Notes: generated by a model not told the origin, from the letters alone. Counted from the first letter of the stretch, positions 1-7,846 are shown. The stretch is 21,205 bases of DNA from Saprospiraceae bacterium (GCA_016714985.1 JADKBS010000061.1:1-21205); one strand, 5' to 3'. Translations and numbers: made by a program.

Positions 1-552
1 GATGGACAGCTTGCCCATCCAATAAACGATACAAAAAGGGCTGTTCACCCGGCTCGCCATCCGGATCGAATCTGCTTCACTGCCGACAGCGTCCCCTTCG
101 AAGGTGCGGCCAGCAGCCCGCCTCAGGTAGGTGCAGGCGAACTCCGGTTGACGGCGTCTCCAGATTGCCCCCTGCTCCACCACCCTTTCGAAGAAGTGCC
201 GGTCCCGCTTCTTGCGGCCACGGGGTCGAGGGCATTGCGGCGGATTTTCTCCGATCAGATGTAGGAAGCCAAGGGCGTGAGGATGTCGTAAATATCGGAG
301 CGGCCAATGGTCGTTCAACTGAACACTGCTCTTCGTCATTGCGATAGAGTTGCGAAGGCGCTGGGCGGCAAGGATGGGCGTGAAGCCCGAATGCTCGAAG
401 CCCTCCTTCGTAATGAGCCGATGAAACGAGACTCTTGATGCCTTTGCGGCAACTGCTGAAATGTACAGCAGCTCCCCAATTCTAACCGTTCCGGTCGGCG
501 ATGGAGCTGCATATCTCTGGTCCTCAACACCATCAGCGCGCCTCTCAATCAT
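1..552 (-). CDS. Unidentified open frame running off the left edge
   Basis: On the minus strand a frame opens at ATG 552 and stays free of stops to the window edge (184 codons, 3' end missing). I do not recognise the product. The part nearest the start (GELLYISAVAAKASRVSF) reads like protein, while the distal part is rich in Arg and Pro and could be non-coding GC-rich sequence. A second minus-strand frame around 300-255 also gives a protein-like stretch (SDIYDILTPLASYI), so a frameshifted gene is as likely as one intact frame. Neighbouring genes in this window carry many single-base indels, which supports that reading. No signal peptide, membrane segment or known motif is visible. Confidence 0.25.
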   Translation of the reverse strand, partial: MIERRADGVEDQRYAAPSPTGTVRIGELLYISAVAAKASRVSFHRLITKEGFEHSGFTPILAAQRLRNSIAMTKSSVQLNDHWPLRYLRHPHALGFLHLIGENPPQCPRPRGRKKRDRHFFERVVEQGAIWRRRQPEFACTYLRRAAGRTFEGDAVGSEADSIRMASRVNSPFCIVYWMGKLSI

Positions 553-935
553 CGCCCTCGCCGCTCAAATCCCCTGCGGCTCGCAAAACCCGCCCCGGAT
601 GAACATGATTTGCTCTGCGCTGATGTAGAGTTGTGGGATGGCGGCCCTCGACTGTTGGGCACGGGTACTTGTTGCTGTCGCCTTGCGTTATTTGCCCGCA
701 AAGGTCTCAGGTTTGGGCGTCTTGCCTAACCTCTTGTCTTCTGACAACAGCGGAACTGCCCAGGTAATAGTGTGCCCTTGTCATTGTCGATGAGCAACCG
801 CAAACCACGAGGAAGTCCTTGTTTAGCAACTGTGTTGTAAGAAAATCCATTCCAAAAACAACACACTTTCGGTATTTCCATCGTTTTTATTAGTTTTGAC
901 CCGACTTATTGCCAAGGCAAACAAAAACAAATACC
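553..935. other. Stretch without a recognisable gene
   Basis: No frame gives a convincing protein. On the minus strand two short blocks look coding (LYISAEQIMFIRGGF near 630-590 and TWAVPLLSEDKRLGK near 760-715) but stops and frame changes separate them. They may be the upstream part of the unidentified minus-strand gene at the left edge. 840-930 is AT-richer and is the likely leader of the glycoside hydrolase that follows on the plus strand. No clear TAnnTTTG promoter was found. Confidence 0.3.
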
Positions 936-2589
936 GTGAACAGAATTCCCCCTGCTGCCGCTGCTTTGCAGCCTCGTGTTGCCGTTAGCTGTCGCTTCGC
1001 AAACACCAAGTTTCACCGCCAACAACGTTGTGCCTCCCTACGATGGCAAGTACCACTACGGTGCCAACCTCGGAGCCTATTATTTCTGGACCGACCAACA
1101 GCTCGCCGATATTGCCGCAGGCAACCAAGCCTGGGCGAAAGGCCCGCGTTGGCGTGACCTCGCTGCGGCTCGCGCGCCCGAGGGTTTCGTGGATTTTGGG
1201 GCTACGATATCCGGCTCGATGCCTTCAAGCACTATGAATCATCATTGGGCATCAACGACAACGTGGTGTTCGTGGGCTTCCCTGCCGAGGTGCACCGTGA
1301 CCCCGACCGACCCCTGCCCGGCGTGCGCTCCGAAATGTTCGCCAACCTCTACGAACCCATCTGGGACAATGGCGAGAACCGCACGCCCATGAACGAGAAC
1401 AATTTTTACGCCGCTTACCTCCGGAAGCTGGTGCAGCTATGACGCGCTACGCCCGCTACTGGGAAATCTGGAACGAACCAGACTTCGACTTGGTGGGCAA
1501 AGTGACCCCGGAATACCCGCTGAAAGGCGGCGCCTATTTCGATGTGCTGAGCTACCATAGCTACCCGCATATCGACAATTGCCTACGGAATGGGGCAAAT
1601 GAAATCTTGGGCTTCGTTTATTTCCGGCACTCCGACCGCCGCGTGGACGGCTTGCTGCGCCCTCAAAACGGAGTTCGATATGGTGCTCCGCAATTACGGC
1701 TACGACGGCCTGACCTACCTGAAAAGCACCTGGATTATCACCGAGAGCAATATCCCCAGGGTGGAGTATGGCGAGTACCTTGGCTCCAACGATGCGCAAG
1801 TGAACTACCTCATCAAAAGCGCTGTGGCTTGCCAGATGAACAGCGTTGACCAACTGCACGTCTATCAGCTCGGCGATATTGAGACGGAATAGGACGCCCG
1901 CAGCGAGTTCCACCTGATGGGCCTTACACGGAACTGGACTCGGTGGCCAAGTACGAGCAGCGCACCCAAGCGGGCATGGCCTATGCCACCGTGAGCCAGG
2001 GCTGCTGTAAGCACCAGCCTAGCGATGCTGACCGCACTGCCCAGCTGAACCTGCCCTGCCAATATCCGGGGGGGGCGTTCAAGCACCCTTCACCGAGGGC
2101 TATACCCTACGTTGTGGGCCATGACCGGCAAAGACCGCTCGGAAGGCGCCAGGCCAGTTACACGTTCCCAGCAGCTTCAACGTGAAAACCCTGCACCGCC
2201 GCACCTGGGACTACGCCGAACGGGCCATCACCACCGTCGTGCCCGCCGATGCGGTGCAACTCAGCGGCTCGCCCATCTTCCTGCGTGACCGCAAGGACGA
2301 GCACCAGACCGACGGCCCTACCCGTACCTCGCTCGCCTGCTCGCCCAACCCTTTCACCGGCCCGATGACCATCCAAATAGAGCTGCCCGACGCCACCAAC
2401 GCCAGCCTCGCCCTATACGACATGACGGGCCGGGTGGTGCAGCGCTTTTTCACGGATGAAAAACTCGCCGAGGGCCAGCACCGCTTCAACATCCAGCATG
2501 GCGGCTTGGCAAACGGGGTCTATATCGTGCGGCTGCAATTGGAAGGGGGCACGAGCTTGGAAGAACGGGTGGTGTGCGTGGGGAGGTGA
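936..2589 (+). pseudogene. Secreted clan-A glycoside-hydrolase-like protein with T9SS sorting domain, multiply frameshifted
   Basis: A secreted carbohydrate-active enzyme or relative. GTG 936 (MNRIP) leads into a hydrophobic signal peptide (LLPLLCSLVLPLAVASQ) once one C of a five-C run is dropped. YWEIWNEPDFD (about 1460-1495) is the acid/base Asn-Glu-Pro motif of clan GH-A, and TWIITESNIPR (about 1727-1760) is the likely nucleophile strand. The C-terminus (SPNPFTGPMTIQIELPD to VYIVRLQL, about 2340-2560) is a type A T9SS sorting domain, so the protein would cross the outer membrane by T9SS. Lesions visible: frame changes near 950, 1197, 1440, 1665 and 1928 and again within about 1985-2190, plus an in-frame TAG at 1890. 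Sequence also seems to be missing near 1505, between the NEP motif and KGGAYFDVLSYHSYPHI. The gene is dead, or the sequence has many indel errors. Substrate is unknown. Confidence 0.72.
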
Positions 2590-2771
2590 GCCATATTCCC
2601 TGCTTTGGAGACTGCTCCTTGAACTGTATAAAATAGGGGCTGGACAAAACAACCAATCAACAACTCCTTCGCAAACACCGTTTTACCGCCTTTTTTCACA
2701 AAAATTACATCAGGTTTTGATTTTTTGGAATGTGACCGCTAACTTTCGCCCACAACAAAAATCACTCCCCA
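2590..2771. other. Intergenic gap between the glycoside hydrolase and the MmeI-like remnant
   Basis: This 182-nt gap becomes progressively AT-rich and marks the left border of the accessory island. I see no terminator hairpin, no RNA gene and no TAnnTTTG box. Confidence 0.3.
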
Positions 2772-2826
2772 GTGAAGCGAAAAACAGCCCAGTCAAATAA
2801 CGACACATCGCCGATGGTGGCACGAG

Positions 2827-2855
2827 ACTTTCCAAGTTTGCGAAACTTGGAAAGT
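2827..2855. repeat. Palindrome with 13-bp arms
   Basis: ACTTTCCAAGTTT (2827-2839), a GCG loop, then the exact reverse complement (2843-2855). It lies inside the 5' end of the MmeI-like frame and encodes DFPSLRNLESL, which does not look like part of the family fold. Probably a REP-type palindrome. Confidence 0.75.
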
Positions 2856-3127
2856 TTGCCATCAGACCTGCCCATCGCCCAATGGCAGCAGTACGCCGAG
2901 GCCGCCTCCCGCTTCGCCGCCGAATGGGCGCACGAGGTGGACGAGAAAGGTGAAGCTCATTCCTTCTGGGACGAATTCCTGCAAATCTTCAATATCCGAC
3001 GCCGACAATTTGCCCGCCACGAGGCACGGGCCAAGCGCAGCGACAACCGCCGGGGCTTTATTGACCTGTTCTGGCCGGGCAAGCTGCTGGTGGAACACAA
3101 GGCGGGCCACAAGAACAAGGCCGACGA

Positions 3128-3239
3128 CTTCGACGAGGCCCTGCGGCAGGCGATGGATTATATCACTTTTCTTGGGGACAAAGTAAAGCACATCTTTGTG
3201 TTCTTCGACGAGGCCCTGCGGCAGGCGATGGATTATATC
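3128..3239 (+). repeat. 37-nt direct repeat (two copies, 75-nt period)
   Basis: 3128-3164 and 3203-3239 are identical and encode FDEALRQAMDYI twice. The 75-nt period keeps the frame. The 38 nt between the copies (3165-3202, TFLGDKVKHIFVF) do not look like the family fold, so this is a duplication with filler or a repair scar rather than a simple slippage. Confidence 0.85.
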
Positions 3240-3317
3240 GGGGAACTGGAGGCGAAGGAACGACCGCAACGGTTGATTATCTGCAATTTCAAGGTGTTTC
3301 GGTTGTACGATTTGGAG

Positions 3318-3335
3318 GGCGGAATTCATTCCGCC
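3318..3335. repeat. Palindrome at the MmeI truncation point (first)
   Basis: GGCGGAAT, TC, ATTCCGCC: two perfect 8-bp arms. It starts where family-like sequence of the MmeI remnant stops. Confidence 0.75.
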
Positions 3336-3353
3336 ACCACACACAAAACGAAC

Positions 3354-3371
3354 GGCGAAATCAATTTCGCC
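3354..3371. repeat. Palindrome at the MmeI truncation point (second)
   Basis: GGCGAAAT, CA, ATTTCGCC: two perfect 8-bp arms, 18 nt after the previous palindrome and of the same size and layout. The pair looks like a REP-type doublet marking the join between the restriction gene fragment and the primase module. Confidence 0.72.
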
Positions 3372-3463
3372 TGCTCGAATTCTAAGTGGTGCGGGCCATC
3401 CGCCTATGCACCGGGCAATTGGTCATTCTTCATCAATCTATTTAATGCATTTTTCAATATACT

Positions 3464-4862
3464 ATGAAAGTATCATGGTTTAAAAATGGTTTTTCTGAAG
3501 TTAGCGAAGACTTGACAGTAGTTGAGATTATCGCAAAAATCAGTAGCAATGAATTTCAAAAACGAATCCAAGCTTGTCATCAAATAGTTAAGAAGCATGG
3601 CAAAAAACATCCAGAATATGATTTTAAAAAGAAACGATTACCTTTTTTTACTCCAAGCGGAACTTTTCAGAAAAATAGAAAATCCGAAAACCTTAATGAG
3701 TATAGCGGCATGATGATGCTTGACATTGATGACCTTGAAAACGAATTCGAGGTTTTGGAAATAAAAAATGTGGCAAAGCAATGCCCATATACTTGGATGA
3801 CTTTTGTTAGCCCAAGTGGCATTGGTTTAAAAATTTGGGTAAAAGTGGCCAATACTGATTTTGAACACAGTACAGCATATCAAAAACTTCTAGTTCTATA
3901 TGAAAATTTTTTAAGAGTACCTGTGGATAAAAGTACAACTGACCTAGCACGAGCATGTTTCATCTCTTATGATTCAAATTTTCACTTAAATGAAAAATCT
4001 GACATTTTTGATTTCAAAACAGCCAAATTACTTAATTCGCCACGCCAAATAAACGCCAAATACATGGAAAATACAATAAAATTTTGCATTGAATTTACTC
4101 AAAGAGTGGTAGAGTTTGAAGAAGGCAATCGTAACAATTTTATCTTTCGACTTGCATGCAATATGAATCGCTATGGCGTCCCAGGAAGGTCGTGTGTTGG
4201 AGGTTTTGGTTTCAAAATACGCCGATGTAAATTTTCCAGAAAAAATAATAGAATGCACAGTAAAAAGTGCTTATAGTTACAAAGATGAACATGGGAAACA
4301 TTCTTTTAAAGGCAAATCAATAAAAACCTCAGCACATAGTTTTGACAGAGCCAAACGTGCCTTAATTTATCGAGAATTGGGTATTGACTCGGAAAAAATC
4401 ATGGATGAAATTCAATTTGCAAAAACTCTACTTTATGCACATTTGATTGACGATAAAGGTGAAAGCCTCCTTGATTTTGCCTATGAGAAATTAGAGCATT
4501 TATTGTTGGGTTTTACAGATTCAATTAGCAGACAAATTTTGGAAATGCTGCTTTTAGAAGTAGCTGCTGAAAAAGATAGTTTCATGAATCACTCTTCATG
4601 CGAAGTACGCTGCTTGGCTACTGAAGTTGTAAATGAAACTTGGCAACCAGCACAAGCCTATGTTTGCCGCATTGAAATTTATCGTTTCAAAATTTCAAAG
4701 TGTGCTGAGGTCTTTAAACGTAAAGCTTTTCAAAGCCGCTTTTTAACGCAACTAGAAATTGGCCAATCCCTACAAAACTTGGAAGCATTGCACTTTTCGA
4801 GAGAAAAATGGATGAAAGAGTTGGATGCCCTCTTACAAGATTGGGAAATTCATCGGTATTAA
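3464..4862 (+). CDS. BT4734/VirE_N-type primase with DnaG-like C-terminal domain, one frameshift
   Basis: A mobile-element replication protein, AT-rich unlike its left neighbours. Residues 1-185 match the BT4734-like N-terminal domain (VirE_N, archaeo-eukaryotic primase-like): SGMMMLDIDD (81-90) supplies the acidic metal-binding strand, followed by FVSPSGIGLKIWVKV (114-128) and DLARACFISYD (160-170). EGNRNNFIFRLACNMNRYG and ECTVKSAYS form the small helical domain usual after it. The frame breaks at about 4179: dropping one C of a CCC run gives YGVQEGRVLEVLVSKYAD and the product continues to 4862 (about 465 residues). The last 150 residues (AYEKLEHLLLG, FMNHSSCEVRCLATEVV, then a charged helix) resemble the helicase-binding C-terminus of Bacteroidota DnaG rather than the VirE helicase often found there; that match is by eye. 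Start ATG overlaps the upstream stop. Confidence 0.7.
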
Positions 4863-4872
4863 GCAGGAATGA

Positions 4873-4905
4873 ATTATCCTTTTATGTTCATAATGAAAAG
4901 ATAAT
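4873..4905. terminator. Bidirectional terminator between convergent genes
   Basis: ATTATC-c-TTTT (4873-4883) pairs with AAAAGATAAT (4896-4905), leaving one bulged C and a 12-nt loop. It lies between the ends of the primase (4862) and the DUF2158-like gene (4912), which face each other. The A and T tracts are inside the stem, so either strand could use it. Confidence 0.55.
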
Positions 4906-4911
4906 CTTGCA

Positions 4912-5670
4912 CTAATTTGGCGAAACTAAAGCTTTGTCAATAATTTCTTGTTCATTTGGCAATTCACTCACCGGCATAATAGCATCCGGAGAGATAATGT
5001 GCTCAGAAAATTTTCCTGTCCTGTAGTCATACCACATACATTTCACTTGCATTTCTGTAAGCATCCGTTTTGGTTTACCCGTTGCTTTATCAAAGAGTGG
5101 CAACATAGGAGTACGTTTTACAAAGCCAACAATTATCATTTTTGGAGGCAAAAAACTGAGTGTGTCAAAACTCCTAGTAATCAAAAACTCACCTACTTGG
5201 CTTTTATCATCTGATGAAAGAGCAAGTTTTAGCTCTTCGCTAGTCTGGCGATTAGCGAAAAGTGCTGTTCTGAGCGTAACAACCTCATTGATTTCTAGTT
5301 TTACTGGTGAAGTTTGACTTATATCACCTACTTTGTTAAGCAAACTAGCATTAAGCCATCTATCATGAAATTGTCCGGTTTGGTGAGAGAACCAAAGGCA
5401 GCATACCTTGAAAGCATCTTTTATACGTTTCCCAGTACTCTCATCATGAAAACTTGACTTGTTGTCATCTTCACGTACAACCTCAATGACAACCATAACC
5501 GGGCTACTCATTTTAGTCTCACCTGATTTTATCACAGTGGTACGGTTTCTTTGGGTGATTTTTATTTCGGAAAAACCATGCTCTTGTTGGCGAGTAAAGA
5601 GCTCTACTACATCACCAAGTTTAAATGGAAAATCCATTTTTGAGGATTGTTTTTTATGATTTGACGGCAT
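4912..5670 (-). CDS. Protein with two DUF2158/YodC-like domains
   Basis: 252 residues, no signal peptide or membrane segment, so probably cytoplasmic. It has two related halves. The first holds FKLGDVVELFTR, SPVMVVIEVVRED and FKVCCLWFSHQTGQFHDRWL. The second holds INEVVTLRTALF, PPKMIIVGFVKRT and MQVKCMWYDYRTGKFSEHII. The pattern GDVV.L, then M.V, then V.C.WF is that of the small YodC/DUF2158 proteins, which are normally single-domain and of unknown function. The duplication is seen directly; the family link is inferred. Inserts between the strands (for example DESTGKRIKDA and DKATGKPKRML) also correspond. It faces the primase and diverges from the RT locus; AT-rich like both. ATG 5670 is preceded by a TATATTTG box at 5705-5698. 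Confidence 0.6.
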   Translation of the reverse strand: MPSNHKKQSSKMDFPFKLGDVVELFTRQQEHGFSEIKITQRNRTTVIKSGETKMSSPVMVVIEVVREDDNKSSFHDESTGKRIKDAFKVCCLWFSHQTGQFHDRWLNASLLNKVGDISQTSPVKLEINEVVTLRTALFANRQTSEELKLALSSDDKSQVGEFLITRSFDTLSFLPPKMIIVGFVKRTPMLPLFDKATGKPKRMLTEMQVKCMWYDYRTGKFSEHIISPDAIMPVSELPNEQEIIDKALVSPN

Positions 5671-5697
5671 GAAATCAAATGTTTTAAGAATTCAATG

Positions 5698-5716
5698 CAA
5701 ATATATTCTATTTTTG
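5698..5716. promoter_or_regulatory. Back-to-back Bacteroidota-type -7 boxes
   Basis: On the minus strand 5705-5698 reads TATATTTG, and on the plus strand 5709-5716 reads TATTTTTG. Both fit the Bacteroidota -7 consensus TAnnTTTG. The minus box suits the DUF2158-like gene (ATG at 5670). The plus box would start a transcript near 5723 that covers the 460-nt leader of the RT. No good TTTG -33 element is seen at the usual spacing for either, so confidence is modest. Confidence 0.45.
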
Positions 5717-5722
5717 CAACTG

Positions 5723-6184
5723 CTGTGATAGTTGTTGCTTGTGCCCTGGGCACGTAGCGTTTGGTACAGGCTATGATACAGTAAGTCATCCTAACGGATG
5801 AACTAGCTGATAAACTGCATATTGACCCGATGCATTTCTACAGTGAAAGTATTCGGGGTAAATCGATACCAATGAAAATTGATGTCGGATACGAATATCA
5901 GGATGCGAATTTGCTTTGCTGTTTAGTTCCCGGAGGTTCAGTGTTTCTGTAACCAGTCATCACGAGGTCTCTTGTAACCAATTGCAAAGATTAGATTCAA
6001 TACATCATTTAGGCATTCCATAGGAAACTTTGGTTTAGTTGAATGATTAACAATCACAATTTAGGGGGAGTCGTGTAAACGGCTGACGGCCTTATCCCAA
6101 TTGGGAGTTAAGCTATGAGCCATATTTTCGGATGAAAAGGGAATCCCCTGCAAGCACTTCTGTCACAGCTTTTTTAACCTGACG
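5723..6184 (+). ncRNA. Candidate RT-associated structured RNA (DRT2-type)
   Basis: No protein longer than about 55 codons is encoded between the plus-strand promoter-like box and the RT start, yet the stretch is full of short hairpins: GTGCC/GGCAC (5741-5753), TCATCC/GGATGA (5786-5801), TGCAT/ATGCA (5816-5834) and GGTTCAG/CTGtAACC (5935-5954). An AGGGG (6063-6067) can pair with CCCCT (6145-6149), closing an 83-nt segment that contains the self-palindrome TCCCAATTGGGA (6095-6106). DRT2 systems keep a non-coding RNA directly upstream of the RT as template. Position and structure fit that role, but I cannot align it to a known RNA, and transcript ends are guesses. Confidence 0.4.
5785..5949 (+). 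other. Stop-free 55-codon frame inside the RT leader
   Basis: Between TAA 5782 and TAA 5950 one plus-strand frame is open for 165 nt. It includes ATG 5830, which would give a 40-residue peptide beginning MHFYSESIRGKSIPMK and ending CLVPGGSVFL. It could be a small independent gene, a leftover of another gene, or a template frame of the kind DRT2 RNAs carry. One minus-strand frame is also open over 5789-5956, so openness alone is weak evidence. Confidence 0.35.
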
Positions 6185-7745
6185 ATGATAGATAAAATAA
6201 CTTGGTTGAAACCACGAGGATACCTGCACCTTACGCCTCGCCTATCGTTACAAAGGGATAAAGGATGGTTACTGAACTTTGTCAAAAGTCCAGAAAAGGT
6301 GTCTTACCACGCATTTTTTCCTTTGCTCCATCGGAAAATCAACCAGCGTCGATACAAAGTGGTTGGCAAAGATTCTAAAGGTGATACCCAGAGAGGGCAC
6401 ACAAAAGTAGAGGCAAACGGGCAAGTGAAATCAACTAGAAAGGAGCGTCCTATTCATTACCCCACACATCTTGATTCCCAGATATACGCCTATTACGCCT
6501 CTGAAAAACTACAAAAGCCTTACGAAGCATGGCTTAGCGAACACCCAGGAATTTCTAATTGTGTGTCAGCCTACCGTCGTGTTCCAGATGAAATAAAAAA
6601 AGGCAATAAAAGCAACATCCACTTTGCTCGTGATGTGTTTGAACACATACGTTCTGTCGGAAATTGTTGCGCGTTGGCATTCGATATCGAAAGTTTTTTC
6701 AATAGCCTTGACCATAGACACCTGAAACATGCCTGGTGCAAATTACTTGGCACAAAATCGCTCCCCCCCGACCATTACAATGTTTTCAAATCAGTAACAC
6801 AGTTCTCTTACGTATTACGCGACGAATTGCGTCAAGATAGTAACCCTCACAAAGCATTTAATGAAAAAGAACTTGCAAGACTTAGACAAAAAGGTATTCA
6901 TGCTTTCTTTGAATCTGGAAAAAGCTTCAAAGAAGCATTCGAACGGGGCGATTTTATAATTCGTAAAACTGTAAAAAAGGGAAAAGAAGATGTAAAAGGC
7001 ATCCCACAGGGGCTACCCATTAGTGCTGTTTTAGCAAATCTTTATTTATTGGAGTTTGACGAGCGTATTTTTGAAAAAGTCGTTCTGGGATTAGGAGGGC
7101 TTTATAGACGATATTCAGATGATATTGTAGTTGTATGCCCTGAAAAAAATTTGCAAGAAGTAAAAGACTATGTTGAAATGTCGATAAGGGAATTCAAGCT
7201 AGAAATTTCGAGTGGTAAAACGGAAGTTTGTTTTTTCCGTTTTGCTAATGAAAAGCTCCAACCATATTCATTGGATTTGAAAAAAAACACCGAACGACCT
7301 GGAGTACCATTTCATTATTTAGGGTTTGAGTTTTACGGTGACCGTGTATTAATTAAATCTGCCAACGTTAGTAAGTTTTACCGCCGAATGAAGGAAAGCA
7401 TCAAGAAACGATGCCGTCGCATTGAGAAGCATGGTAAAAAAATGCTAGAAACTGAAGTTCCACTATTCAAGCGAAAGTTATTTAGACTTTTTTTCAGTTT
7501 TGGGCAAAACGAAACGGCCAAAACGAATTCCTATTTGGAAATCTGAACCGGTTTACAATTCTAGTTCTGGCAAGATTTTTTACCAGAAAAGTCACAAACC
7601 TGTTTGGCGAAAATATCGAGGTAATACACTTTCTTATGCTTGGCGTGCTGCAAAAATTTTAGACGAACCGGGCATCAAGCGACAGTTTAGACGGCATTGG
7701 AAAATTTTAAATCAATATATACAGTTAAGAATGTCTTCTAAATAG
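6185..7745 (+). CDS. Abi/UG-class reverse transcriptase, DRT2-like
   Basis: An RNA-templated DNA polymerase. The N-terminus (WLKPRGYLHL, FVKSPEKVSYHAFFPLL, RPIHYPTHLDSQIYAYYA) has the layout I associate with DRT2 anti-phage RTs. Catalytic parts are intact: ALAFDIESFF with Asp167, GIPQGLPISAVLANLY from residue 272, YSDD at 310-313, and HYLGFEF near 377. There is no maturase, HNH or Cas1 domain. The first frame ends at 7546. Dropping one T of a seven-T run near 7490 joins it to a frame ending at 7745 that adds WRKYRGNTLSYAWRAAKIL and RRHWKILNQYI, the usual helical end of this class, for about 519 residues. The shift may be error, slippage or inactivation; the palm is complete without it. Start ATG chosen because the conserved N-terminus follows at once. 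Known DRT2 systems defend by copying an upstream RNA; that function is inferred here. Confidence 0.7.
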
Positions 7746-7761
7746 CTTTTCAGTGTCCCCT

Positions 7762-7820
7762 GTTGTTGCAAGTATGATTCCAGCAGCATTTAAGAAATGA
7801 AGTTTTTGCAAGTTTGCAAC
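7762..7820. repeat. 59-nt repeat, copy 1
   Basis: Begins GTTGTTGCAAGTATGATTCC and ends CAAGTTTGCAAC. It differs at 2 of 59 positions from 8042-8100, and 7823-7846 repeats its first 24 nt with one change. It starts 17 nt after the RT stop codon. Confidence 0.85.
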
Positions 7821-7822
7821 CA

Positions 7823-7846
7823 GTTGTCGCAAGTATGATTCCAGCA
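7823..7846. repeat. Partial copy (24 nt) of the 59-nt repeat
   Basis: Repeats the head of the 59-nt unit with one T to C change, only 2 nt after copy 1 ends. Confidence 0.8.

Larger units (their letters stand above)
2772..3467 (+). pseudogene. Truncated MmeI-like (type IIG/IIL) restriction-modification protein, N-terminal nuclease part only
   Basis: Family members join a DNA-cutting domain, an adenine methyltransferase and a target-recognition domain in one protein of roughly 900 residues or more. Only about 175 N-terminal family-like residues remain. RFAAEWAHEVDEKGEAHSFW and FNIRRRQFARHEARAKR match the MmeI N-terminal helices. GFIDLFWPGKLLVEHKAG holds the D-x(n)-E-x-K nuclease core, and RPQRLIICNFKVFRLYDLEG continues the fold. 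After about 3315 the frame runs through two short palindromes and into unrelated sequence, with no methyltransferase motif. Its TGA overlaps the next ATG (ATGA at 3464-3467). A 13-bp-arm palindrome lies near the 5' end, so the true start may be ATG 2814 or later. A 75-nt in-frame duplication sits in the nuclease domain. Without its methyltransferase the protein is unlikely to work. Confidence 0.65.

Noticed and set aside
1437..1913. 158-codon minus-strand open frame
   Set aside because: It lies opposite the glycoside hydrolase NEP motif region and has no protein-like features.
5772..5830. Sigma70-type promoter pieces (TATGAT at 5772, TTGACC at 5823) that could form a promoter across a cDNA junction
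   Set aside because: Bacteroidota use a different consensus, and no repeat unit joining these two pieces can be defined from the sequence.
6185..7745. Retron, group II intron or diversity-generating retroelement RT
   Set aside because: No intron maturase or HNH domain, no template/variable repeat pair or Avd-like gene nearby, and the long N-terminal region does not fit retron RTs, which are shorter.
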